This document shows positions 34,735 through 43,583 of a DNA stretch of 64,000 nt, piece after piece. Source of the stretch: Gilvimarinus xylanilyticus (GTDB lineage: Bacteria; Pseudomonadota; Gammaproteobacteria; Pseudomonadales; Cellvibrionaceae). The notes under the pieces were generated by a model. The model saw nothing but the letters and a program-made list of their open reading frames with translations, searched no databases and was not told the DNA's origin. Every line of letters begins with the position of its first letter. Positions within the stretch are counted from its first letter, which is position 1. The translations under genes and the position numbers were made by a program. The stretch lies in NCBI RefSeq assembly GCF_024195295.1, contig NZ_JAMFTH010000001.1, positions 806,001-870,000 on the forward strand, in the 5' to 3' direction.

Positions 34735-36642
34735 ATGACAGTAGAAGCGCAAAAAGAAACTCGCGGCTTTCAGACGGAAGCAAAGCAGCTTTTACATTTG
34801 ATGATTCACTCGCTTTACTCCAATCGGGAGATTTTCCTCCGCGAGCTGATCTCTAACGCCTCGGATGCGGCCGATAAACTGCGGTTTGCGGCGGTGAAAG
34901 ATGACAGCCTTTTTGAGGGCGACAGTGATCTGAAGGTGAAGGTGAGCGTCGATAAAGACGCGAAGCTCATCACTATCAGTGATAACGGCGTGGGTATGAA
35001 CCGCGAAGACGTAATCGACAACCTTGGGACCATTGCCAAATCGGGCACCGCTGCATTTATGCAGAATTTGACCGGCGATGACAAAAAAGACGCCCAGCTT
35101 ATCGGTCAGTTTGGGGTTGGCTTCTATTCATCATTTATTGTCGCCGACAAAGTGGTGGTTACCACACGTAAAGCCGGGGACAAGCCCGAAAATGGGGTGC
35201 GCTGGGAGTGCGACGGCGAAGCCGAGTTTGTAATTGAGAACACCGAAAAGGCGACCCGAGGCACGACCATTGAGTTGCATCTGAAAAGCGATGCCGATGA
35301 GTTCGCCGACGATTGGCGTCTGCGCTCCATTATCAAAAAATACTCCGATCACATTGCGATCCCCATCGTGATGGATAAAGAAGTCCCCGCAGAAGAAGAG
35401 GGCGGCGAACCCACAATTGAAGAAGAAGCAGTCAATACGGCGACAGCTATGTGGACTCGCTCGCGCTCGGAGATCAGTGAAGAGGAATACCAAGAGTTTT
35501 ACAAGCATGTCAGCCACGATTACAGCGATCCGCTGACCTGGAGCCATAACCGCGTAGAAGGTAAGCTGGATTACACCAGCTTGTTGTACATCCCGGCGAA
35601 GGCTCCGTTTGATTTGTACAACCGCGATGGTGCCCGGGGCTTAAAGCTTTATGTTCAACGCACTTTCATCATGGATGATGCGGAGCAGTTCTTGCCGCTT
35701 TACATGCGCTTTGTCAAAGGCGTAGTGGACTCCAATGATCTGTCGCTCAACGTCTCACGCGAGATCTTGCAAAAAGACCCCAATATCGACTCCATGCGTT
35801 CGGCCTTGACCAAGCGTGTGTTAGATATGCTGACCAAGCTTGCGAAGAACGATGCCGAGAAGTATGCGACCTTTTGGAACGAGTTTGGGGAAGTCTTAAA
35901 AGAAGGCCCGGCCGAGGATTTCGCCAACCGCGAAAAAATTGCCAAGCTGCTGCGCTTTGCGACTACCCATAACGATACTGCCGAGCAGACTCAGTCTTTG
36001 GATGATTATATCGGTCGTATGCAAGAAGGGCAGGACAAGATTTACTATATCGCTGCGGAAAATCACAACACGGCGAAGAACAGCCCGCACCTGGAAGTCT
36101 TCCGCAAGAAGGGTATTGAGGTATTGCTGTTGTCCGATCGCGTGGATGAGTGGCTGATGAGTCATCTGTCTGAGTACGACGGTAAGTCTTTGCAGGATGT
36201 GGGTAAAGGCGAGTTGGATTTAGGCGAGTTGGACAACGAGGAAGACAAGGAAGCCAAAGAGAAAACCGCAGAGGCGCTTAAACCTTTGCTTGAGCGCGCC
36301 AAAGGCGCCCTGGGTGAGAAGGTAGAAGATGTCCGCGTCACTCACCGCTTAACTGAATCACCCGCGTGTGTGGTGGTTCCCGAGCATGAAATGGGAGCGC
36401 AAATGCGTCGCTTGCTGGAGTCGGCCGGTCAGGCTGTGCCCGAGTCCAAGCCTATCTTTGAGCTGAACCCAGAGCATCCGCTGGTGCAGAAGCTGGACCA
36501 GGAGCAAGACGAAGATCGCTTTGCCGACTTGGTGGATGTTTTGTTCGATCAGGCCAATCTGGCCGAAGGTGCTCACTTGGCGGATCCCGCCGCCTATGTA
36601 CAGCGCTTGAACAAACTGCTGTTGGAGTTAAGCAACGGCTAA
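34735..36642 (+). CDS. htpG: Molecular chaperone HtpG (Hsp90)
   Basis: Cytosolic Hsp90 homolog that remodels client proteins using ATP. In 635 residues the N-terminal GHKL ATPase domain has [20 protein letters not shown] (with the catalytic Glu), DNGVGM and [11 protein letters not shown]; the middle domain carries [10 protein letters not shown]; the C-terminal dimerisation domain ends the protein. GGAG lies ten bases before the ATG. A perfect-looking sigma32 promoter precedes it, so heat induction is expected. It is a single-gene unit between tRNA-Val and a terminator shared with the convergent mgsA. Confidence 0.98.
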   Translation: MTVEAQKETRGFQTEAKQLLHLMIHSLYSNREIFLRELISNASDAADKLRFAAVKDDSLFEGDSDLKVKVSVDKDAKLITISDNGVGMNREDVIDNLGTIAKSGTAAFMQNLTGDDKKDAQLIGQFGVGFYSSFIVADKVVVTTRKAGDKPENGVRWECDGEAEFVIENTEKATRGTTIELHLKSDADEFADDWRLRSIIKKYSDHIAIPIVMDKEVPAEEEGGEPTIEEEAVNTATAMWTRSRSEISEEEYQEFYKHVSHDYSDPLTWSHNRVEGKLDYTSLLYIPAKAPFDLYNRDGARGLKLYVQRTFIMDDAEQFLPLYMRFVKGVVDSNDLSLNVSREILQKDPNIDSMRSALTKRVLDMLTKLAKNDAEKYATFWNEFGEVLKEGPAEDFANREKIAKLLRFATTHNDTAEQTQSLDDYIGRMQEGQDKIYYIAAENHNTAKNSPHLEVFRKKGIEVLLLSDRVDEWLMSHLSEYDGKSLQDVGKGELDLGELDNEEDKEAKEKTAEALKPLLERAKGALGEKVEDVRVTHRLTESPACVVVPEHEMGAQMRRLLESAGQAVPESKPIFELNPEHPLVQKLDQEQDEDRFADLVDVLFDQANLAEGAHLADPAAYVQRLNKLLLELSNG

Positions 36643-36658
36643 TCGGTTAGGTCCGAAT

Positions 36659-36692
36659 AAAACGCCCCGGGCAGCCGCTCGGGGCGTTTTTT
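36659..36692. terminator. Terminator between htpG and mgsA
   Basis: CGCCCCG (36663-36669) pairs with CGGGGCG (36680-36686), with AAAA before and six T after. The stem works from both strands; on the minus side it overlaps the end of mgsA. Confidence 0.9.
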
Positions 36693-37146
36693 ATGTGCGG
36701 CTTTTCATATAGCTTTCGTAGTCCGGCACCGAACGCTGAAACTCCTGGTTAAACAGCGGTGAAGCCACCATAAAATCCGCGCTAATAATGTTGCAGGCCA
36801 CGGGGACATTCCATACCGCGGCAATTCGTAGCAATGCCTTTACATCAGGATCGTGCGGCATAGGTTCGAACGGGTCCCAGAAGAATATTAAGAAATCGAC
36901 TTTTCCCTCGGTGATCAGCGAACCCACTTGTTGATCACCGCCCAAAGGGCCGCTGATCAGTTTGTTGATTTCCAGTCCGGTTGCCTGACTGATGACGGTT
37001 CCGGTGGTTCCCGTGGCGTAAAGCGTGTGCTTTTTTAAGTCTTCAGTGTGGTTTTCACACCAGCGTACAATATCTGGCTTTTTATTGTCGTGTGCCACCA
37101 GGGCAATCGATTTGTTGGCGGGCAGGGTGATTTGCTTATAGTGCAT
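36691..37146 (-). CDS. mgsA: Methylglyoxal synthase
   Basis: Turns dihydroxyacetone phosphate into methylglyoxal and phosphate, a bypass used when sugar phosphates build up. The 151-residue protein has normal length and shows the family segments [42 protein letters not shown] (with the catalytic Asp region) and [20 protein letters not shown]. Its stop lies on the stem of the shared htpG terminator. It starts 13 bases after the SDR gene on the same strand, so the two may be co-transcribed. Confidence 0.96.
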   Translation of the reverse strand: MHYKQITLPANKSIALVAHDNKKPDIVRWCENHTEDLKKHTLYATGTTGTVISQATGLEINKLISGPLGGDQQVGSLITEGKVDFLIFFWDPFEPMPHDPDVKALLRIAAVWNVPVACNIISADFMVASPLFNQEFQRSVPDYESYMKSRT

Positions 37147-37159
37147 CGCGTTAATCCGT

Positions 37160-37999
37160 TTAAGTGGAAATTCGACCCAGTATATTGTCCATCATCCGCG
37201 TTGTCAGGATGCGTTTTAAATACCCCATAAGGTAGGTGGGGAAGGTGACATAATAGCGGGGCTTGGGACGTTTGCTGGTCAGCGCATGGTGAAGTTTTTT
37301 ATATACCGCATCGGGACCCAAGGTGAATTTTGATGCGGGTCCTGGCTTGGATAGCCGGTTGATGGCAGCGGCGTATTTAAACCCGTGGCGACTGTTATTA
37401 AAGTCGACATTCGCCTCCAGGGCCTTGAGGGCGTTTTTACGAAAGTCGCTGAGTATGGGGCCGGGCTCAATCAAGCTGACTTTAATATCCGTGTCGGCAA
37501 GTTCCAGGCGCAGTGTGTCGGTAATCCCCTCCAAGGCAAACTTGCTGGCGTTGTAGGCGCCGCGAAATGGCATAGCGGCGAAGCCCAGTACCGAGCTGTT
37601 GTGTACGATACGGCCGTGCCCTTGCTTGTGCATCACTTTTATCACTTCATTGGTCAGTTCGCACCAACCAAAAAAGTTAGTCTCGAACTGTTTTCGCAAG
37701 GTGTCTCGGGTTAAGTCTTCAACCGCGCCGGGTTGGCCATAAGCGCCGTTATTAAACAGAGCATCCAGTTTGCCATCGGTTAGGGCCAGGGTTTTTTCCA
37801 GGGCGCTGTGAATGCTGTCGGTGCTTGCAACATCCAGTTGAACGCAGGTAAGTCCCTCAGACTGCAAGCGACTGACGTCAGAGGACTGCCGACAGCTGGC
37901 GATCACCTGCCATCCATCTTTGGCCAGGGCTTTGGCACAGTGGTAGCCGATGCCCGTTGAGGCGCCGGTCACTAAAATACTTTTTCGTTGGTCGCTCAT
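37160..37999 (-). CDS. Short-chain dehydrogenase/reductase (YbbO-like)
   Basis: Classical SDR of 279 residues: cofactor motif [22 protein letters not shown], catalytic Ser in HNSSVLG and the YNASK pair. The C-terminal about 60 residues ([20 protein letters not shown]) are basic and hydrophobic, suggesting membrane contact. Closest family image is the oxidoreductase YbbO, which acts on aldehydes/retinoid-like substrates, but the natural substrate here is unknown. It lies between the acnB terminator and mgsA. Confidence 0.82.
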   Translation of the reverse strand: MSDQRKSILVTGASTGIGYHCAKALAKDGWQVIASCRQSSDVSRLQSEGLTCVQLDVASTDSIHSALEKTLALTDGKLDALFNNGAYGQPGAVEDLTRDTLRKQFETNFFGWCELTNEVIKVMHKQGHGRIVHNSSVLGFAAMPFRGAYNASKFALEGITDTLRLELADTDIKVSLIEPGPILSDFRKNALKALEANVDFNNSRHGFKYAAAINRLSKPGPASKFTLGPDAVYKKLHHALTSKRPKPRYYVTFPTYLMGYLKRILTTRMMDNILGRIST

Positions 38000-38018
38000 A
38001 ATTGGTTTTCCAGGCTAT

Positions 38019-38045
38019 AAAAAAGCCCACCGGGTGGTGGGCTTT
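38019..38045 (-). terminator. Intrinsic terminator after acnB
   Basis: Read on the minus strand, GCCCACC pairs with GGTGGGC (38036-38042 with 38025-38031) over a four-base loop, followed by six U. It lies about 25 bases past the acnB stop. Confidence 0.9.
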
Positions 38046-38067
38046 TCAATTCAAAATAACCGTGGGT

Positions 38068-40686
38068 TTACACAGCTACATTTTGAATTTCAACGGCGGC
38101 AATACGCTTACCTTCATCCGCTGATTTTTGATATTCCTCAATCTCGTTAAAGTTGAGGTAGCGGTAAATATCATCGCCCATGCTATCCAGTTTGCTGGCG
38201 TACGTCAGGTATTCTTCCGGTGTGGGAATTTTACCCAAAATAGCCGCTACTGCTGCCAGTTCGGCCGAGCCCAGATAGACGCCCGCGCCCTGACCCAAAC
38301 GGTTGGGGAAGTTACGGGTTGAGGTAGATACCACAGTCGAGTTGGGAGCAACACGCGCCTGGTTGCCCATGCAAAGAGAGCAGCCCGGCATTTCGGTGCG
38401 CGCACCTTTGCGGCCGTAGATGTTGTAGTAGCCTTCTTCCATCAATTGGTGAGCGTCCATTTTGGTCGGTGGGGCAATCCACAAACGAGTGGCCAGCTCT
38501 TCTTTGGCGGCATCCAGCAACTTACCGGCGGCGCGGAAGTGACCGATGTTGGTCATGCATGAGCCGATAAATACCTCGTCGATCTTGGTGTTCTGAACGT
38601 CAGACAAGGTTTTTACATCGTCCGGGTCGTTGGGGCAGGCCAGAATCGGCTCTTTGATTTCGGCCAAGTCGATCTCGATGACGGCGGCGTATTCGGCGTC
38701 GGCATCGGCTTCCATCAGTTCTGGGTTTTCCAGCCACTCTTCCATCTTGCGAGCACGGCGCTCCAGAGTACGCACATCGCCATAGCCTTGTTCGATCATC
38801 CAGCGCAGCATAACGATATTGGACTTCAGGTACTCGATGATCGGCTCCTGGTCCAGCTTAATGGTACAGCCAGCTGCCGAGCGTTCGGCTGAGGCGTCGG
38901 AAATTTCAAACGCTTGCTCGACTTTCAGCTTGGGCAAGCCTTCTACCTCGAGAATGCGGCCCGAGAAGATGTTCTTCTTGCCTTTTTTCTCAACGGTCAA
39001 CAGGTCTTGTTTAATAGCGTAGTAGGGAATGGCGTTAACCAAGTCGCGCAGGGTAATCCCCGGCTGCATTTCGCCTTTAAAGCGCACCAGCACGGACTCT
39101 GGCATATCCAGTGGCATGACACCGGTAGCCGCGGCAAACGCCACCAGACCTGAACCGGCCGGGAAGGAAATACCCAGTGGGAAGCGGGTGTGAGAATCGC
39201 CGCCGGTCCCCACGGTGTCGGGCAGCAGCATACGGTTCAGCCAGCTGTGAATAATACCGTCGGAAGGGCGCAACGCCACACCGCCGCGGTTTTGAATAAA
39301 GTCGGGCAGGGTGTGCTGAGTTTCAATATCCACGGGCTTGGGGTAGGCCGCGGTGTGACAGAAAGACTGCATGGTCAAATCGGCGGAAAAGCCCAGGCAC
39401 GCCAGGTCTTTCAGTTCGTCCCGGGTCATGGGGCCAGTGGTGTCCTGAGAGCCCACGGTGGTCATTTTCGGCTCGCAGTAAGTGCCGGGGCGGATGCCGT
39501 CGGTGCCACAGGCGCGACCGACCATTTTCTGAGCCAGGGTGTAGCCTTTATCACTGTCAGCGGGCTGCTCGGGCAGACGGAAAGTGTCGATGTCGGGCAG
39601 GTTCAAAGAGGCGCGGGCTTTAGCGGTCAAGCCGCGACCGATGATCAGCGGAATGCGACCGCCGGCCTGCACTTCGTCCAGAAGCACTTGAGACTTGAGG
39701 CTAAATTCGCAGATAACGTCGCCGGTTTCGGCGTTCAGAATTTTACCCTCGTACGGACGTACATCAATAACGTCGCCGCTGTTCAAATCGTCAACCGGCG
39801 CTTCAAAAACCATCGCACCGGCATCTTCCATGGTGTTGTAGAAAATAGGCGCTACTTTGCCGCCGATGCACACACCGCCGGTGCGTTTGTTGGGCACGCC
39901 GGGGATATCTTCACCGATGTACCACAGCACTGAGTTAGTGGCGGATTTACGTGAAGAGCCGGTACCCACAACATCACCCACAAAGGCCAGCGGGTGGCCT
40001 TTGGCTTTGAGTTCGTCAATTTGCTTGATGGGGCCGATGGTGCCTTCGTCGTCGGCGGTAATGCCGTCGCGGCTGTTTTTGTACATGGCCAGCGCGTGCA
40101 GTGGAATGTCGGGGCGCGACCAGGCGTCTTGCGCCGGTGACAGATCGTCGGTGTTGGTTTCACCGGTCACTTTAAACACGGTGAGTTTGGTGCTTTCGGG
40201 CACTTTCTTGCGCGAGGTAAACCACTCGGCATCGGCCCACGACTGCATGACTTCCTGGGCGTGCTGATTGCCCGCTTTGGCTTTGTCTTCCACGTCGTGG
40301 AACGCGTCGAACATCAGCAGAGTGTGTTTCAATTCTGTGGCCGCTAATGGCGCCAATGTCTCGTCATCCAGCAGATCAACCAGGGTCTCGATGTTGTAGC
40401 CACCGTGCATTAGGCCCAGCAGCTCTACCGCTTTGGGCTTATCGATCAGTGGTGATTGGGCTTCGCCTTTGATCAATGCGCTGAGAAACGCCGCTTTGAC
40501 ATAGGCCGCTTCGTCCACACCCGGTGGCACTCGCTCGCTGATCAGCTCTAGCAGGAAATCTTCTTCCCCGGCCGGTGGATTCTTTAACAGTTCCACCAGA
40601 TCGGCGACCTGTTCTGGAGAAAGGGGTTTCGGGGGCACGCCTTGGGCTGCGCGTTCGGCAACATGGTTGCGGTAGGCTTCAAGCAC
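38068..40686 (-). CDS. acnB: Aconitate hydratase B
   Basis: TCA-cycle enzyme interconverting citrate and isocitrate, also able to act on 2-methylisocitrate. The 872-residue protein has the AcnB-specific helical N-terminal domain ([16 protein letters not shown]), then the swivel domain and the catalytic domains. The [4Fe-4S] cysteines are visible in [18 protein letters not shown] and [14 protein letters not shown]. Without its cluster AcnB can bind RNA. It is a single-gene unit with its own promoter, a structured leader of about 115 bases and a terminator. Confidence 0.98.
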   Translation of the reverse strand: MLEAYRNHVAERAAQGVPPKPLSPEQVADLVELLKNPPAGEEDFLLELISERVPPGVDEAAYVKAAFLSALIKGEAQSPLIDKPKAVELLGLMHGGYNIETLVDLLDDETLAPLAATELKHTLLMFDAFHDVEDKAKAGNQHAQEVMQSWADAEWFTSRKKVPESTKLTVFKVTGETNTDDLSPAQDAWSRPDIPLHALAMYKNSRDGITADDEGTIGPIKQIDELKAKGHPLAFVGDVVGTGSSRKSATNSVLWYIGEDIPGVPNKRTGGVCIGGKVAPIFYNTMEDAGAMVFEAPVDDLNSGDVIDVRPYEGKILNAETGDVICEFSLKSQVLLDEVQAGGRIPLIIGRGLTAKARASLNLPDIDTFRLPEQPADSDKGYTLAQKMVGRACGTDGIRPGTYCEPKMTTVGSQDTTGPMTRDELKDLACLGFSADLTMQSFCHTAAYPKPVDIETQHTLPDFIQNRGGVALRPSDGIIHSWLNRMLLPDTVGTGGDSHTRFPLGISFPAGSGLVAFAAATGVMPLDMPESVLVRFKGEMQPGITLRDLVNAIPYYAIKQDLLTVEKKGKKNIFSGRILEVEGLPKLKVEQAFEISDASAERSAAGCTIKLDQEPIIEYLKSNIVMLRWMIEQGYGDVRTLERRARKMEEWLENPELMEADADAEYAAVIEIDLAEIKEPILACPNDPDDVKTLSDVQNTKIDEVFIGSCMTNIGHFRAAGKLLDAAKEELATRLWIAPPTKMDAHQLMEEGYYNIYGRKGARTEMPGCSLCMGNQARVAPNSTVVSTSTRNFPNRLGQGAGVYLGSAELAAVAAILGKIPTPEEYLTYASKLDSMGDDIYRYLNFNEIEEYQKSADEGKRIAAVEIQNVAV

Positions 40687-40747
40687 GATTGAGATCCTCT
40701 AATTGTATTTGAATTACTCCGTTGGCAGGATCGCTGCGTTGGAGGCT

Positions 40748-40789
40748 ATCCATGACCCACATGGATGGTCCCGGGACTGTCAACAGTCC
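40748..40789 (-). promoter_or_regulatory. Paired hairpins in the acnB leader
   Basis: Two perfect inverted repeats: ATCCATG (40748-40754) with CATGGAT (40760-40766), and GGACTGT (40774-40780) with ACAGTCC (40783-40789). Both fall in the likely 5' leader of acnB. The second has a loop of only two bases and may act as a DNA palindrome. Confidence 0.55.
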
Positions 40790-40809
40790 GGCGGGCTAAT
40801 CGGGCGCGA

Positions 40810-40839
40810 ATTATACCCCATTGGGCCATGCCTTGTTAA
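40810..40839 (-). promoter_or_regulatory. Putative sigma70 promoter of acnB
   Basis: On the minus strand, TTAACA (40839-40834), an 18-base spacer and a perfect TATAAT (40815-40810). Transcription would begin near 40803, giving a leader of about 115 bases. Confidence 0.65.
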
Positions 40840-40917
40840 CTTGACTGGCTTTTTCCTCTGGTAGCGCAAACATTCTCTGCTAGAATGCCCCAAATATTAA
40901 AGCCCATAGGATGGAAA

Positions 40918-41871
40918 ATGAAAAAGTATGCTTTATGCGCAGCGCTGGTAAGTGTTGTCGGTTGTCATCATGCCCCCGAGACTGTCGCCGACGCACCGCA
41001 AGGCTATTGCGCGACCAGTGAATTTGTCGAGGCGCCCGCAGGTACGCTTGAGGCCGAGCGCATTGAGGTGGCTAACAACACCGCTCCCGGCTTGTACGAG
41101 GGGCCGGTGTGGATTGATGACACCCTGTACTTTTCTCATTTTACTTTTGGTGAAGGGTTTCCATCCAATATTCTCGCCTTTAATGGCGATGCACTGACGG
41201 TAGCATTGGCCGATTCCGGTAGTAACGGCTTGGCGAAAGATGATCAGAGGCGTATTTTGGCGGGCACCCATAAATACAAAAGTGTCTCGCGGTACGATCG
41301 GGGCACTTGGCAGCGCGCCGAGCTAGCGGGGCAGTATCAGGGGCGGGTTTTTAATTCTCCTAACGACTTAACTATGGCGGCCGACGACACGCTATATTTT
41401 ACCGACCCGGGGTTTCAGCGCGCCGCAGCCCCAGGCGGCCAGCCGGTCACCGGTGTATATCGGGTTCGGGATGGGGAGGTGAGCCTGATTGATGCCAGTA
41501 TCGAAAACCCCAATGGCATTTCTCTCTCGCCCGATCAGCAGACGCTTTACGTGGCCGGTGGTGGCGAAGACGGTTTTGTGCGCGCCTATGACCTTAGCGG
41601 TGAAAAGCCGGTTAGCTTGGGCAATATTCTCGAGGGTGTACAAGTGCCCGACGGCATGGCCGTGGATTGCTTGGGTAATCTTTATGTCACCGAGCATACC
41701 GCGCAGCGGATTCGGGTTATTACGCCGCAAGGTGAAGTCATCGCCCGCATCCCTTTGGATGCGAATGTCACCAATGCCGCTTTTGGTGGCGAGCAGGGCA
41801 CCACCTTATTTATTACCGGTGCCGGGGCCCTCTGGCAGTTGGATCTCGGTGTGAAGGGTCTGCCTTACTGA
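40918..41871 (+). CDS. SMP-30/gluconolactonase-like lipoprotein
   Basis: Predicted secreted six-bladed beta-propeller of the SMP-30/gluconolactonase family, 317 residues. The N-terminus MKKYALCAALVSVVGC is a lipoprotein signal with Cys16 as the lipidation site. Family segments are present: GPVWIDDTLYF (metal-ligand region), NSPNDLTMAADDTLYFTDPG, ENPNGISLSPDQQTLYV and VPDGMAVDCLGNLYV. Relatives hydrolyse lactones or phosphotriesters; the substrate here is not known. The ATG at 40918 is chosen because it gives the signal peptide and has AGGATGG upstream. It diverges from acnB. Confidence 0.85.
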   Translation: MKKYALCAALVSVVGCHHAPETVADAPQGYCATSEFVEAPAGTLEAERIEVANNTAPGLYEGPVWIDDTLYFSHFTFGEGFPSNILAFNGDALTVALADSGSNGLAKDDQRRILAGTHKYKSVSRYDRGTWQRAELAGQYQGRVFNSPNDLTMAADDTLYFTDPGFQRAAAPGGQPVTGVYRVRDGEVSLIDASIENPNGISLSPDQQTLYVAGGGEDGFVRAYDLSGEKPVSLGNILEGVQVPDGMAVDCLGNLYVTEHTAQRIRVITPQGEVIARIPLDANVTNAAFGGEQGTTLFITGAGALWQLDLGVKGLPY

Positions 41872-41928
41872 CCCCCGGTGGTGTAGAATGCGGGCACTTT
41901 TATTAGCTGTGACTCGCTGTTGTTCGAT

Positions 41929-42390
41929 ATGCCCGTATTCACACCCGTTAAAACTCCCTGCGTTGGCGTTTGCTCCACCGGTATTGGCGATTCTGTCTGT
42001 CGCGGCTGCAAACGCTTTGCCCACGAGGTGATCCACTGGAACGCCTACAGTGAAGATCAGCGCCGCGTGATCGCCTCGCGCCTGGAGACTTATTTGACCC
42101 AGGTGGTGGCTAACCATATTGCCGTGATTGATCAGGCGCTTTTACTGACGCAAATTCGGCACCAACAAATCCAGTTTAATCCCGATCAGTCACCCGAGTG
42201 CTGGGCGTTTGATTTGCTGCGCGCGGGCGCCAGTCAGATAAATGATTTGGCTGTGTATGGCTTGCAGTTACAGCCCGGCTCGCGTGCCCTGACTCTGGTG
42301 GCCATACGCGATGACATTGACCGGGATTTTTATGCGCTCTCCTGCGCCTACTATGAGCGCTACATCGCCCCCGGCCTAACTTCCGCCTAA
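41929..42390 (+). CDS. DUF1289 protein with C-terminal extension
   Basis: 153 residues. The N-terminal about 50 residues form the small DUF1289 unit with four cysteines (PCVGVC and VCRGCKR) and the WNAYSEDQRRVI segment, probably a metal site. Most DUF1289 proteins end soon after; here about 90 further residues follow, containing ECWAFDLLRAGASQINDLAV and YALSCAYYERYIAPG, which I do not recognise. Function unknown. The ATG at 41929 (MPVFTPVKTPC) fits the family start. miaE begins nine bases after its stop, so the two genes are probably co-transcribed. Confidence 0.78.
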   Translation: MPVFTPVKTPCVGVCSTGIGDSVCRGCKRFAHEVIHWNAYSEDQRRVIASRLETYLTQVVANHIAVIDQALLLTQIRHQQIQFNPDQSPECWAFDLLRAGASQINDLAVYGLQLQPGSRALTLVAIRDDIDRDFYALSCAYYERYIAPGLTSA

Positions 42391-42399
42391 AGACCCTAT

Positions 42400-43011
42400 A
42401 TGATCGACTTAACTGATATTAAAGAGTTTCTGCGCTGCGATACCCCCGATAGCTGGGTAGAGAGTGCACTCGCCAACCCCGCGTTAATGCTCTTGGATCA
42501 CGCCAATTGTGAGAAAAAAGCGGCCTCCACCGCAATACATTTAATGTACCGCTATGTCGATGACTTCGAGCTGTTGAATAAAATGTCCCGTTTGGCGCGC
42601 GAAGAGTTGCGTCATTTTGAGCAGGTGATTGCCCTAATGGAAAAGCGCGGCATCGCCTACGAGCAAATTACCGCCTCACGCTACGCCGCGGAATTGCGCA
42701 AACCGGTGCGCACCCACGAGCCGGGCCGGCTGATCGATACTCTCATTGTGGGCGCTATTATTGAGGCGCGCTCATGCGAGCGTTTTGCCAAGCTGGCGCC
42801 ACACTTGGATACCGAGCTGCAAAGCTTTTATGTGTCGTTATTAAAGTCGGAGGCGCGCCACTTTAAAGATTATTTAGGGCTTGCCCGCAAAGCCGCGGGT
42901 GGCGAATCCATTGAGGGCAGGGTGGATGAGTTTTTGACGCTGGAAGAAAACTTGGTGCAGGCAGGGGATTCCGAGTTTCGTTTTCACAGCGGGCCAGTAG
43001 CGCTTGCGTAA
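42400..43011 (+). CDS. miaE: tRNA-(ms2io6A)-hydroxylase MiaE
   Basis: Diiron monooxygenase that hydroxylates the isopentenyl group of ms2i6A37 in tRNA. The 203-residue four-helix bundle shows the metal ligands in order: the Glu of NCEKKAAS, EELRHFEQ, the Glu of IEARSCERF and SEARHFKDY. It is found in a limited set of gammaproteobacteria, including pseudomonads. Coupled position behind the DUF1289 gene; it converges with the DUF934 gene, and a nine-base-pair stem-loop (43040-43067) lies between them. Confidence 0.95.
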   Translation: MIDLTDIKEFLRCDTPDSWVESALANPALMLLDHANCEKKAASTAIHLMYRYVDDFELLNKMSRLAREELRHFEQVIALMEKRGIAYEQITASRYAAELRKPVRTHEPGRLIDTLIVGAIIEARSCERFAKLAPHLDTELQSFYVSLLKSEARHFKDYLGLARKAAGGESIEGRVDEFLTLEENLVQAGDSEFRFHSGPVALA

Positions 43012-43039
43012 AGCTCTCGTTTGAAGTGTCTATAGACAA

Positions 43040-43067
43040 CGCCGGGCACTAAGAATGATGCCCGGCG
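43040..43067. other. Stem-loop between convergent miaE and DUF934 genes
   Basis: CGCCGGGCA (43040-43048) pairs perfectly with TGCCCGGCG (43059-43067) around a ten-base loop. No U-run follows on either side, so it is at best a weak or Rho-assisted end signal. Confidence 0.5.
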
Positions 43068-43079
43068 CTGAGTATGCCG

Positions 43080-43583
43080 TTACGCGCGACGGCGAAACAG
43101 CGGCTGCGGCTGATCCACGCCAGCCTGATAAAACTCGGTAAAATCCGCAAGCGATTGCTGCGCCTTTTCCAGATCGGCGTTGTCGTCATCGAAGCGAAAA
43201 GCGTTCACGCCGCAGCGTGACAAATAGCACAGCTGGTCGCGAATAAAGCCACCCACCGCACGCAGCTCGCCGTTAAAGCCAAAGCGTTCGCGTATTAAGC
43301 GCGCGGTCGAGAAAGCCCGGCCATCCATAAAGGCGGGAAAGTTTACCGCCACTAATGGCAGGCTTTGCGCATCATTACCCAGGTCGTAAGCGCTCTCGTC
43401 ACTGTCGATCCAAACACCGATATCGCTGCGCGCTTGCAGTTGCTCGCGCTGCGCCTGCCACACTGACAGAGGAACGATAACCTGACCTTCGGGGACCCTT
43501 ACCTCGGCCGCTTCACCTTCGGGTTTGTCCAGGCGTTGCCAGGTGTCTTCAATAATGGCCCCATCTTTAACTAGCTTTGGCAT
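43080..43583 (-). CDS. DUF934 protein linked to sulfite reductase
   Basis: 167 residues with no membrane segment. The central stretch VAVNFPAFMDGRAFSTARLI and the later GFIRDQLCYLSRCGVNAF are the conserved heart of the DUF934 family. These proteins are encoded next to the haemoprotein subunit of sulfite reductase in many proteobacteria, and a helper role in that reaction is inferred from linkage only. The ATG at 43583 has AAGGAG seven bases upstream and lies inside the last 17 bases of cysI, so the two are coupled. A longer in-frame start would run far into cysI in another frame and is rejected. Confidence 0.88.
   Translation of the reverse strand: MPKLVKDGAIIEDTWQRLDKPEGEAAEVRVPEGQVIVPLSVWQAQREQLQARSDIGVWIDSDESAYDLGNDAQSLPLVAVNFPAFMDGRAFSTARLIRERFGFNGELRAVGGFIRDQLCYLSRCGVNAFRFDDDNADLEKAQQSLADFTEFYQAGVDQPQPLFRRRA

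Noticed and set aside
39190-39933. 247-codon open frame antisense to acnB
   Set aside because: Lies wholly inside a secure acnB gene and shows His/Gly/Val-rich shadow composition.
43040-43067. Stem-loop after miaE considered as an intrinsic terminator
   Set aside because: Perfect stem but no U-run on either strand.
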